Shown: positions 43,966-54,913 of the stretch, piece by piece
How the letters are laid out: each line of letters opens with the position of its first letter
Numbering within the stretch: position 1 is the first letter of the stretch
NCBI GenBank assembly: GCA_964016985.1
Contig: OZ024823.1
Location: forward strand, 63,136,514-63,200,513
Direction of reading: 5' to 3'
DNA length: 64,000 nt
Source: Anodontia alba
Taxonomy: Eukaryota; Mollusca; Bivalvia; Lucinida; Lucinidae
Notes under the pieces: generated by a model
Databases searched by the model: none
Told to the model about the DNA's origin: nothing
What the model saw: the letters and a program-made list of their open reading frames with translations, nothing else
Program-made: the position numbers and the translations under genes

Positions 43966-44430
43966 TTAAATATTAGGACACATTTATAAATAACTCCTTC
44001 CATACTTGGCCTTTATATTAGGACATATTAACTCTTTACCATATTTGTCCTAAACATTAGAACACATTAACTCTTTACCATACTTGTCTTAAATATTAGG
44101 ACACATCAGCTCCTTACCATACTTGTCTTAAATATTAGGACACATTGACTCCTCACCATACTTGTCATAAATATTAGGACATGTTAACTCTTTACCATAC
44201 TTGTCCTAAATATTAGGACACATTAACTATTTACCATACTTTTCCTAAATATCAGGACGCATTGACTCTTTACCAAACTTGTCCTAAACATAAGGAAACA
44301 TTAACTCCTTACCATACCTGTCTTAAATATTAGGAATATTAACACCTACAAAACTTGTCCTAAATAACTATATACCATACTTGTCCTAAATATTAGGACA
44401 CACTATCTATTTACCATACTTGTCCTAAAA
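43966..44430. repeat. 39-bp minisatellite, right block
   Basis: About eleven units of the same repeat as 28631-29026 (TACTTGTCCTAAATATTAGG, ACACATTAACT). It begins just after the Penelope-like remnant. Confidence 0.92.
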
Positions 44431-44630
44431 TTTGAACAAGTTCATTTTACAGCCTGTTCATCTGTCTACAAAAAAATATAGATGTTCAGGAAGAGCCATA
44501 AAACTGATGGATAAGTAGCTAACAGTGTATACCCTGATCAGATGCCATATTTTGTGGCATCTGATCTGGGTGTTCATTGTTTGCTCAGGCTAGTCTGCCC
44601 CAATACTTAGGGCAGCCACATATTAATTAC
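44431..44630 (-). other. Intron DNA 3' of exon A
   Basis: Single-copy-looking sequence between the minisatellite and the exon A donor. A short inverted pair (CAGATGCCATATTTTGTGGCATCTG) near 44540 forms a hairpin (arms CAGATGCCA and TGGCATCTG). Confidence 0.45.
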
Positions 44631-44832
44631 CAGCTTATCTGATCTATCAATATTATAGGGAAAGATAATCCCAAGCAACATGTGTGTCATTGTCTCGTGA
44701 GGGCTCAGTTCTGTCCAGTTCTGTAAAATTCTGTTCAGTAGCTTCGCATACAGGCCTGCTATCATACATGGTCTTTTGATTAGCCACCGCTTTGCTATCA
44801 GTTTTAGCCACATACTTTTGAGATCAGAATCC
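44631..44832 (-). CDS. Internal exon A of an unidentified HEAT/ARM-like gene
   Basis: This is the most upstream exon I can find of a spliced gene on the minus strand. The acceptor is an AT-rich, T-rich tract ending in TTTTCAG before 44832, and the donor CTG|GTAATT follows 44631. The 202 nt carry one base that completes a preceding codon and then 67 sense codons, beginning DSDLKSMWLK and ending IDRSDKL in phase 0. The peptide is rich in Leu, Ile, Lys and Trp, with amphipathic helical stretches such as KLIAKRWLIKR and YAKLLNRILQNW. That is typical of alpha-solenoid proteins. Phase 0 at the donor matches the phase 0 acceptor of exon B, 23 kb away. The gene's 5' exons must lie further right or outside the window; I searched the unique DNA up to 64 kb and found none. 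I do not recognise the protein; a THADA- or focadhesin-like solenoid is only a guess. Confidence 0.75.
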
Positions 44833-45123
44833 CTGAAAATATACACAAGGCAGAAATGAGCTGTCCCGTGATCATGTGAATTCATATAGGAGGCACAATT
44901 ATTATATTATGATCACTATGTATTTCTACACCGTCACTCATCCAGACGAGTGATTTTAGAAATGGTTGTTACATGAACCGTTTCTACTGACACAGGTATA
45001 TTATACTAGTGATCAATATGTGTTTTTATACTTTACACTGCCACTCATCCAGACAAGTGATTTTAGAAATTCATATTGTTGTTACATGTTTTGTTTCTAC
45101 TGACAAAGGAATATTATACGCCA
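44833..45123 (-). other. Upstream intron of the HEAT-like gene
   Basis: Contains two copies of a roughly 120-bp segment with CTGCCACTCATCCAGACAAG and variants (44925 and 45045). No exon is evident. Confidence 0.45.
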
Positions 45124-45421
45124 ATTTATAAAATTGTAGTTTATACACAATATATGTTTATATATCTAAGACATAAGACCTTAACCTGCGTTTATGCAGT
45201 TACTGATTTTTATTTCTGTAGTAAAACTGTATAAGTGGCACTCAGAAGGTACTGCTATTCATTACATAAGCTCTACTGCTTGATGTTTGTCTAAAGAAAG
45301 GTCAGATACGGAACAATTAGATAACACAATAGATTGGCAATATACAGCTGCCTCAAGTGGGTCAGTTCAGTTTTTGTTTTTGTAGAAGGAAGTGTTTGGG
45401 CAATAATCAGGAGCCTAATAC
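45124..45421. repeat. 290-bp block duplicated at 62508-62804
   Basis: It shares long runs with the distant copy, for example AAACTGTATAAGTGGCACTC, TTCATTACATAAGCTCT and ACAGCTGCCTCAAGTGGGTC. Both copies are in the same orientation, 17.4 kb apart, and both end at AATAATCAGGAGCCTAA. It may be an unclassified repeat or a local duplication. Confidence 0.8.
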
Positions 45422-45430
45422 TTATTATTA

Positions 45431-45484
<54 letters not shown>

Positions 45485-45485
45485 G
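45422..45485 (+). repeat. (ATT)n microsatellite
   Basis: About 20 ATT units with one early interruption. The poly-Tyr ORF across it is an artefact. Confidence 0.97.
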
Positions 45486-45721
45486 TATGCAATATAATTA
45501 TTTAGCTAATGGGTATCCATATTTATATTTCATAACATTCTAAGGCTCCTGGTTATTGAATATCCTGAGAACTTGTCTTCTGTCTGGTTCTTTTCTTTTT
45601 TTCTAGAAATATCTGACACACAAATGATTGTAAGAGAGGATAATTATATAACTTTCTCTGTATGACAACTGTGTGGATAATTTTCTTTCATTATTGGAAA
45701 CACATTCACGACTGGATTCTA

Positions 45722-46308
45722 TGGCAAGCCTTTTTACTATTTATTCTATAAATCAGATATCTGATTTAATATATCATATATCTTATATAATATATAAGAT
45801 ATCTGATATTTTATATCAGATAATTTTTATAAATAAGATATCTGATATGTCACAAGATATCTTATATGCTATATAAGATATCCGATATGCTATATAAGAT
45901 ATCTTAATTGGCATATAAGATATCTTATATGCTATATAAGATATCTGATATACTACATAAGATATCTTATATAGGATATGAGATATCTTATTTACTAAAA
46001 TAGATATCTTATTTATTCAACTAAATAAGATATCTCATTTAATATATCAGATATCTTATTAAGTATATCAGATATCTACATTAATATATAAGATATCTTA
46101 TTTAACAAATAAGATATCTTATACAGTTAATAAGATATCTTATATGTGGAATTAAATAAGATATCTAATATGATATATCATATATCTTATATAGGATATA
46201 AGATATCTTATATAGGATAAAATATATCTGATATATCCTATATTAGATATCTTAAATCCTATATAAGATATCTGATATAATGCATAATAAATAGTAAAAT
46301 GGCTTACC
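45722..46308. mobile_element. AT-palindrome element 1 (GATATC-rich)
   Basis: It is bounded by GGCAAGCCTTTTTACTATTTATT and its inverted near-copy (AATAAATAGTAAAATGGCTTACC), each of 23 bases. I show only the core TTTACTATTTATT and its complement here. The interior is a dense run of AAGATATCTTATAT, AGATATCTGATAT and similar palindromes spaced about 20 bp, so both strands look alike. No ORF. Confidence 0.75.
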
Positions 46309-46908
46309 AGCAAGCCGCTTTACTATTTATTCTATAAATCAGACATCTGATTTAATATATCAGATATCTTATATAATATATAAGATATCTGATATATTAT
46401 ATCAGATATCTTATATAAAATAGATATCTCATATGTCAATTAAGATATCTAATATGCTATATAAGCTATCTGAATTGACATATAAGATATCTAATATGCT
46501 ATATAAGATATCTAATATGCTATATAAGATATCTCATATAGGATGTAAGATATCTTATTTACTAAAGAAGATATCTCATTTATTCAATCAAATAATATAT
46601 CTCATTTAGTATATCAGATATCTTATTTAGTATATTAGATATCTATATTAATATATAAGATATCTTATATAACAAATAAGATATCTTATATGGTAAATTA
46701 GACATCTTATATGATGAATTAAATAAGATATCTCATATATTATATCAGATATCTTATATAGGATATAAGATATCTAATATAGGATATGATATCTGAATTA
46801 GTTTATCAGATATCTTATATCCTATATTAGATATTTTATATCCTATATAAGATATCTGATATAATATATGATATTTATTTTGCTTAATAAATAGTAAAAC
46901 AGCTTGCC
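46309..46908. mobile_element. AT-palindrome element 2, directly abutting element 1
   Basis: Same ends (AGCAAGCCGCTTTACTATTT; inverted AAATAGTAAAACAGCTTGCC) and the same internal palindromes in the same order (ATAAATCAGACATCTGATTT near the left end). It follows element 1 with no spacer, as in a head-to-tail tandem. Confidence 0.75.
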
Positions 46909-47011
46909 ATTGGATTCACATTATTAAGCTGTGTGTATACTCTACATTATTTCCAGCTTTGGATACACAAAAGTTGAAGGAGACTTTCCGTTAACCTCAG
47001 GATACATGTAA

Positions 47012-50000
47012 CAAGAACAGTGTTTTCGGAGGAAAACATATGTCCCCCCACCAGTTTGAACAGACATATTGTTAAAATAGATTGTATCTATAATAAACTC
47101 AAGGTCACAATATACCTATATGTAAGTTTGGTCAAAATTCATCCATTCCTCAATGAGATAGGGTGCTGACAAGCCATTGTCTAAAATCATAGCCCTTGTG
47201 TAACCTTGAAAAGGGATCAAGGGCATAAAAAAATCTAATCAGTTCTTGTCTCTGTCTCAACAATATAGCTGTGCAAGTCTGGTCAAATCCATCCATTCAT
47301 TCAGCAAATAGCGTGTAGACAAGCCATTATCCAACAATTTGAGCCCTCCTGCGATCTTGAAAATGGGGTAAAGGTCACCAAATAAAAAGTAGTTATTTTC
47401 CATGCCACAACAATTTAGCTGTGCAAGTTTAGTTAAAATCCATCCATTCCTTCAAGAGATACAGTGCAGACAAGCCATTTTCCTACAATCTAAGCCCTAG
47501 TGGGGTCAAGGTCACCAAAATCTAATCAGTTCTTTTCCATGTCACAATAATACAGATGTACAAGTTAGGTTAAAATCAATCCATTCCTAAAGGAGATAGG
47601 GTGCAGACAAGCCATTTACCAACAATCTAAGCCCTAGTCTGACCTTGAAAATGGGATGAAGGTCACTAAAATATAATCAGTTCTGATGCATATCCCAAAA
47701 ATATAGCTGTGCAAGTCTGGTCAAAATCTACTCATTCCTTCAGGAGACAAGGTGCAGACAAGCCATTTTCCACCAATCTAAGCCTTAGTGTGACCTTGAA
47801 AATGGGGTCAAGGTCATCAAAATCTAATCAGTTCTTTTCCATGTCTCAACAATTAAGATGTAGAAGATTGGTCAAAGATTGGTCAAAATCCGTTCATTCA
47901 TTTAGGAGATAGGATGCAGGCAAGCAATTTTCTAACAATTTAAGCCTTACTGTGACCTTGAAAATGGGGTCAAGGTTACCAAACTCTAATGAGTTCTTTT
48001 CCATGTCTCAACAATATAGCTGTACAAGTTAAGTCAAATCCATTTATTCATTCAGGAGATAGGGTGCATACAAACCATTTTCCAACAAATCTAAGCCCTC
48101 CTGTGACCTTGAAAATGGGGTCAAGGTAACCAAAATCTAATCAGTTCTTTTACATGTCCCAGCATTGTAGATGTGCAAGTGTGGTAAAAATCTATTCATT
48201 CAGTCAAAGAGACAGGGTGCGGACAAGCCATTTTCTAACAATCTAAGCCCTCCTGTGACCTTGAAACTGGGGTCAAGGTCACCAAAATCTAATCATTTCT
48301 TTTACATGTCCCAGCAATATAGATGTGCAAGTTTGGTTAAAATCTATTAATTCTTTCAAGAGATAGGATGCTGACCAGCCATTTTCCAACAATCTAAGCC
48401 CTCCTGTGACCTTGAAAATGGGGTCAAGGTCACCAAAATCTAATCAGCATTTTCCCCCTCCCAATGATATATTTGTGTAAGTTTGGCTAAAATAAGTCCA
48501 TTCAATAAGGAGATAGGGTGTGGACAAGAGGCTACGTCCCATTTTCCAACAATCTAAGCTCTCCTGTGACCTTGAAAATGAGGTCAAGGTCACCAAAATC
48601 TAATCAGTTCTTTTACATGTCCCTGGAATATAGATGTGCAAGTTTGGTTAAAATCTATTCATTCCTCAAGAGATAGGATGTGGACAAGCCATTTTCCAAC
48701 AATCTAAGCCCTCTTGTGACCTTGAAAATGGGGTCAAGGTCACCAAAATCTAATCAGCATTTTTCTCCCTCCCATTGATATATTTGTGTAAGTTTGGCTA
48801 AAATAAGTCCATTCAATAAGGAGATAGAGTGCGGACAAGAGGCTATGCCCATTTTCCAACAATCTAAGCCCTCCTGTGACCTTGAAAATGGGGTCAAGGT
48901 TACCAAAATCTAATCAGTTCTTTTACATGTCCCTGCAATATAGATGTGCAAGTTTGGTTAAAATCTATTAATTCTTTCAAGAGATAGGATGCTGACCAGC
49001 CATTTTCCAACAATCTAAGCCCTCCTGTGACCTTGAAAATGGGGTCAAGGTCACCAAAATCTAATCAGCATTTTCCCCCTCCCAATGATATATTTGTGTA
49101 AGTTTGGCTAAAATAAGTCCATTCAATAAGGAGATAGGGTGTGGACAAGAGGCTATGCCCCATTTTCCAACAATCTAAGCCCTCCTGTAACCTTGAAAAT
49201 GGGGTCAAGGTCACCAAAATCTAATCAGTTCTTTTACATGTCCCTGGAATATAGATGTGCAAGTTTGGTTAAAATCTATTCATTCCTCAAGAGATAGGAT
49301 GCGGACAAGCCATTTTCCAACAATCTAAGCCCTCTTGTGACCTTGAAAATGGGGTCAAGGTCACCAAAATCTAATCAGCATTTTTCTCCCTCCCATTGAT
49401 ATATTTGTGTAAGTTTGGCTAAAATAAGTCCATTCAATAAGGAGATAGAGTGCGGACAAGAGGCTATGCCCATTTTCCAACAATCTAAGCCCTCCTGTGA
49501 CCTTGAAAATGGGGTCAAGGTTACCAAACTCTAATCAGTTCTTTTACATGTCCCTGCAATATAGATGTGCAAGTTTGGTTAAAATTTATTCATTCCTTCA
49601 AGAGACAGGAAGCGGACAAGCCATTTTCCAACAATCTAAGCCCTCCTGTGACCTTGAAAATGGGATCAAGGTCACCAAAATCTAATCAGTATTTTTCCCC
49701 CTCCCAATGATATATTTGTGTAAGTTTGGCTAAAAGCTGTCCAATCAATAAGGAGATAGAGTGCGGACAAGAAGCTAGGCCCCTTTTTCCAACAATCTAA
49801 GCCCTCCTGTGACCTTGAAAAGGGGATCAAGGTCACCAAAATCTAATCAGCATTTTCCCCCTCCCAATGATATATTTGTGTAAGTTTGGCCAAAATCTGT
49901 CCATTCAATAAGGAGACAGAGTGCAGACAAGTGGCTACGCCAATGCCGACAGGATCTGCACTAAAAACAATATGACCCCACCCCCCCCACCCCTGCCCTA

Positions 50001-50015
50001 TGGTGGGGGGCATAA
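47012..50015 (+). mobile_element. Tandem-core element, family v
   Basis: It starts ACAAGAACAGTGTTTTCGG, with arm TGTCCCCCCACCA at 47041-47053. It ends TGGTGGGGGGCATAA at 50015, so the arms are inverted copies. C/G runs precede the end, and a hairpin can form between CCCCACC and GGTGGGG. The core is a roughly 155-bp unit (TTTTCCAACAATCTAAGCCC, CTTGAAAATGGGGTCAAGGT). No (GGAC)n tract here, unlike families i-iv. Confidence 0.72.
48430..49900 (+). repeat. Higher-order repeat, about 622-bp period of four 155-bp units
   Basis: The landmark ATATATTTGTGTAAGTTTGG occurs near 48467, 48774, 49089, 49396, 49709 and 49870. Units ending CCCCCTCCCAATGATAT alternate with CTCCCTCCCATTGATAT, and the block from about 48461 to 49083 is nearly the same as 49083 to 49703. 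Confidence 0.85.
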
Positions 50016-50694
50016 TGAAAGCTGCCTGGATATGTTATTTCCATCACTGGATACACATTTTGAATAAAGACTTGACTCGGATATTATACTTTCACCACTG
50101 CACTTACTTTCATGGAATTTATTTGACTAAACTGATTCATCATGAGAAATCATAAATACTGGTTGTGGTGGTTACAGAGACATGCACACTGACATGTATA
50201 CTCAACTGTTGTCCTCAAATTCAAGCTGCATTGACTGACAGTTCTCTACATGATCCTAATGGGTTGGCTGGGCTGTAAATCTCAAACAACTGAAGCTGGG
50301 ATAACCTTTGCCAGGAGATCACTTTAAGAAGCATTTATTTTATAATGAAGGACAGGGAAATAGATCACAATAATACAAGAAATTAAAGGCAGATATATAC
50401 AAACAGAAACTTTGTCGCAGAATGAATATCAGGGGACATTAATAATTTTTCTGCCTAAATGTCAACAGTGTCGGTATCAAAGATAGGGACAGGGAACTTG
50501 AGAGTTTAAGATTCACCACAACGACTATTTAGGAACCTTCCAATAGGATCTAACACAGAAGTTGTGATACAAACTACTGGAAATTTATCATTGACTTCAG
50601 GAGAATGTCTGTGTTATAAACTGACATGAAAGCCCCATAGCTAGTTTGAAAGTGCTGACTATATTAACCAACTATACGCTGGATATTGTACTAC

Positions 50695-50752
<58 letters not shown>

Positions 50753-51212
50753 TATCTTGCCCATTAATGCTTAGCATTTCCATAAAACATACAAATCAGC
50801 AGATGGTGTGAACCCTGATCAGATGCAGCAAACACAGCTACTAGTTGGGGTCTACACTGCTTGCACAACACTGGAACGCTTCAGTAATTAAGACAGTAAT
50901 GCCAATTCCAATGTTCAGCTCCTGCAAATGTAACAGCTCCTTCCAACATTCATGAAGGAAATGTTCATTGTGGTTATTAAGACATTAAAATGTATTATGT
51001 AGTTGTTTAAGTGTGGTCTGAGCAATTGCTCTCAACTGTGCCAGTCTTGGGAGAGACCATATGGAGGAGTGGCAGGCAGAGCAGACCCTGACTTAACATG
51101 GAATTCTTCTAGGTCTGTGCTGTATGATACTCATAGTTTGTGCATAGTTCACATGCCATGTAATTGTACACAGGTGAGGAATATATCATTTAATTTGCAT
51201 TATTTATTAGAT
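50016..51212. other. Unique-looking DNA with (GT)n run
   Basis: A (GT)n tract of 54 bp lies at 50697-50750. I checked both strands for exons; the 105-codon plus ORF at 51003-51320 is not supported by splice context or composition. Nothing else is recognised. Confidence 0.5.
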
Positions 51213-51735
51213 TATATGATTAGGACAATCAGGATAACCTACGCTGACCTCCGGTCCAGCACGTGTCCTGACTGGTCACAACAAGCCTCATCAGAATCAA
51301 TGGATGCTACCAGGGGATAACCCAGGTCTATCTGTTATTCCGTGACTAGATCCTACTCTGACCTCGGGAGAAGCCCGTCCATTTTCAGGCACTATTATCA
51401 GCCAGATATCAGATTCTACAGGTGCATCATGGGAGTCAGCCCATTTCTATTCGATATTCACTGATCCGTCTGAGGGTAGATCCTATCCTGACCTCAAGAG
51501 CAGCCCATGTCCATTTCTCTGTCACAATTATCAGCCAGTCATCATGAATCTATGGGTAGCATAATGGAAGTCAGCCCAGATCTATCTGATGATCCGAGGA
51601 TAGAGCCTACCATGACCATCTCAGCAGTCCGGTCCACTTCTCTGGCACAAATATCAACCAGATTCTACAGGTGGCATCATAGGAGTTAGCACAGATCTAT
51701 CCATTATTCAGTGATCCATTCATAACTTTTTTCAT
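51213..51735 (+). repeat. 140-bp satellite-like repeat, block 1
   Basis: About four diverged units with GATCCTACTCTGACCTCGGG, TATCAGCCAG and AGCCCATTTCTATTC-like motifs. A longer array of the same repeat is at 60965-61815. Confidence 0.8.
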
Positions 51736-51759
51736 TGTCAGCTATAGCATGTATAGAGC

Positions 51760-52690
51760 ATTTCACTTAATGGGTAAATATGGTTAAAGCAACATTTCAC
51801 TACACAAGGCAAAGACAGCAGTTCACCATACTGGTAGAATAGCAGTACACCATACAGGGCAATACAGGAAGAACAGCAATCCACCATTATTAGTAAATAT
51901 GGTATGAGCAGCAATTCACTATTCTGGTAAATATGGTAAGAACAGCAATTCACCATACTGGTAAATATGGTAAGAACATCGAATCACCATACTGGTACTT
52001 GTAAATATGTTAAAAACCGCTATTCACCATACTGGTAAATATGGTAAAACAGCAATTCATCTTTCTCGTAAATATGGTAAGAGCAGCAATTCACCATTCT
52101 AGTAAATATGGTAAGAGCAGCAATTCACTACTATGGTTAATATGGTAAGAACAGCAATTCACCAAATTGGTAAATATGGTAAGAACAGCAAATCACCATA
52201 CTGGTACTTGTAAATATGCTAAGAACCGCTATTCACCATACTAGTAAATATGGTAAGAACAGCAATTCACCATACTGGTAAATATCGAAAGAACAGCAAC
52301 TCACCATACAGGTAAATATGGTAGAACAGAAATTTGCCATATGGGTAAATATGGTAATAACAGCAATTCACCATACTTGTAACATCATTCACTATACTGT
52401 AAAATATGGTAAGAACAGTAATTCACCATACTGGTAAATATGGTAAGAACAACAATTCACCATACAGGTAAATATGGTAAGAACAGCAATTCACCATACT
52501 GGTAAATATGGTAAGAACAGCAATTCACCATACTGGTAAATATGGTAAGAACAACAATTCACCATACAGGTAAATATGGTAAGAACAGCAATTCACCATA
52601 CTGGTAAATATGGTAAGAATAACAGTCACTGTACTGGTATATATGGTAAGAATTGCAGTTTATTATACTAGTAAATATGGTAAGAACAGC
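51760..52690 (+). repeat. 34-bp minisatellite
   Basis: About 27 units of ACTGGTAAATATGGTAAGAA-CAGCAATTCACCAT with frequent variants and a few deletions. Confidence 0.95.
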
Positions 52691-52950
52691 AAAGGCTAAC
52701 CTGAGAAGTTTCTGTGTTATGCAACATCTGGTATTCAGCTAAAGGCCATCTGCAGGAGACTGTGTGGGCTCCAAATAACCAAAGATCTTTCATTCTTGTT
52801 TATAATTGGTAACATGGTGTTTTGGTCTTACAAGTTTGGCAGAGGAGCTATCTTGGTGGATAGATGCTGTGTTGGTCTGCTTGGTGTTAGTAGGTCAGGA
52901 TTCTGAGCCTAACCCAGCTGCCATCCTATCTCCTCCTTTATAATTTTGTT
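52691..52950. other. Spacer before the zinc-finger LINE
   Basis: No feature recognised. Confidence 0.45.
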
Positions 52951-52998
52951 AGCATTAGCATAGTATTGATCATTTTAATTAACCAAGTACAGCATTTA
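52951..52998 (+). repeat. Target-site duplication, left copy (48 bp)
   Basis: It runs from AGCATTAGCATAGTATTG to CAAGTACAGCATTTA and recurs without a mismatch at 59056-59103, exactly flanking the LINE. Confidence 0.93.
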
Positions 52999-53002
52999 GC
53001 AT

Positions 53003-54913
53003 TGGAATGTGCGCACCTTAATGGACAGTTCTAGTTCTGACAGACCTGAGCGAAGAACAGCTCTAGTTGGTAGAGAACTTGACCGATACAAAGTCGAGAT
53101 TGCAGCTCTGAGTGAGACTCGCCTTGCAGAAGAAGGGCTTTTAAAAGAAGTTGGTGCTGGCTACACTTTCTTCTGGAGTGGACACAAGAAAGAAGAGCGG
53201 CGTGAAGCAGGAGTAGGATTCGCCATCAAGTCACACCTCGTCAGCAAGCTTTCAGGACTTCCCAAAGGCATAAATGACCGCCTGATGATGCTGAGACTTC
53301 CCTTATCTGGCAAGAGGTATGCAACAATTGTAAATGCCTATGCACCCACAATGACCAACCCAGATGAGGTTAAAGACAAGTTCTATGATGATTCGGATTC
53401 CGTGATTTCTGCAGCACCCTGGACAGACAAACTCATCCTATTGGGGACTTCAATGCCAGAGTGGGCACAGACCACCAGACCTGGGAAGGAGTGATTGGAT
53501 CTGAAGGTGTAGGGAAGTGCAACAGCAATGGACTCCTCCTTTTAAGGAAGTGTGCAGAGCATGGATTACTGATTACCAACACAAACTTCCGTCTACCAAC
53601 TCGCAGAAAGACAACATGGATGCACCCTCCCTCCAAACACTGACATCTCATTGACTATGTCATAGTGCAAAGGAAGGACAGACAGGATGTCAGAGTGACT
53701 AAAATTATGTGTGGTGCAGACTGTTGGACAGATCACAGGCTTGTTGTCAGCAAACTCAACCTGCGCATTCAGCCTGTACGACGACCACAAGGCAAGAAGG
53801 TGCCAAAGAAATCAGATGTCTCCAAGCTGAAACAAGACAGCAAGAGGCAAGCATTCATCAACGATCTCTGCAGCCGTTTAGATGCACAGGAACACAGTTC
53901 AGAAGATGTAGATGAGAGCTGGACAGTCTTCAGAGACACCATTCACTCTTCAGCAATGGATTCCCTAGGATCAGTATCTCGCAAACACCAAGATTGGTTT
54001 GATGAGAATGACAAAGAAATTCAGGGACTCCTTGAAGAGAACACCAAAAACACAAGGCTTACCTCAGAAATACCAGCTCAGTATCTAGCAAGACTGCCTA
54101 TTCAAACATATGCAAGACAGTTCAGACGAGGCTCAGAGACATGCGAGACTCCTGGCTGAGAAAAAAAGCTGATGAAATCCAGTCCTTTGCAGACAGAAAG
54201 GACATGAAGAAGTTCTTTGATGCACTCAAGACAGTATATGGTCCCCAGAGCTCAGGAACCACCCCACTCCTTAGTGCAGACGGAACTAGTCTTCTGACTG
54301 ATCAAGAAGCTATCTTGAAAAGATGGGCTGAACACTTTGATGGTGTCCTTAATCGGCCATCATCTATCAATGATGAAGCTATCAACAGACTACCACAGGT
54401 GGAATGTAATCCGCTGCTTGATGAGCTCCCAACCGTCTCTGAAACAGTGAAAGCAATAAAACTCCTGTCATCTGGCAAGGCTCCAGGATCAGATGCAATA
54501 CCTGCAGAGATCTACAAAGCAGGAGGTCCTGCAGTTGCAGAGAAACTGACAGAGTTATTTCACATTATGTGGAGAAAAGAAGCCATCCCTCAAGATGGTA
54601 ACAATTATCCACCTATTCAAAAGGAAAGGGAATCCTCAAGTCTGTGACAATCATAGAGGCATCTCTTTATTGTCAATTGCTGGGAAGATTCTTGCTAGGG
54701 TCCTACTGAACCGATTGAATGAACACCTGGAACGGTCAGGGCTTCTAACAGAAAGCCAGTATGGATTCAGGAAAAAACAGAGGAACAATAGACATGATCT
54801 TCAGAGCACGACAGCTTCAAGAAAAATGCCAGGAACAGAATGTGGACCTCTACATGACCTTTGTCGACCTTACCAAAGCATTTGACACAGTCAGTCGTGA
54901 GGGACTTTGGAAA
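53003..54913 (+). pseudogene. LINE ORF, 5' part: endonuclease and first half of RT
   Basis: The frame opens with WNVRTLMDSS, the first strand of an APE endonuclease. Then come VEIAALSETRL with the catalytic Glu, GVGFAIKSHLV and ATIVNAYAPT. A one-base deletion at about 53445 breaks the expected GDFNARVG motif, and a Trp-to-stop change (TGA, 53641) precedes HLIDYVIVQ. WTDHRLVVSKL holds the catalytic His. The linker and RT follow: SSGKAPGSDAIPAEIYKAGG; then after a frameshift at 54590, IIHLFKRKGNPQVCDNHRGI (the 'NHRGISLLS' RT-1 motif), GFRKKQ and, after further shifts, FVDLTKAFDTVSREGLWK with the first RT Asp. About four shifts and one stop in total. Confidence 0.87.

Noticed and set aside
45334..45543. 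ORF with a poly-Tyr run
   Set aside because: Direct translation of the (ATT)n microsatellite.
45722..46908. Centromeric or origin-like satellite
   Set aside because: It is only 1.2 kb with defined inverted ends on two adjacent units, so an element pair is the simpler reading.
51003..51320. 105-codon plus-strand ORF as a gene
   Set aside because: It runs into satellite repeat, has no acceptor/donor pair with coding character and no recognisable motif.
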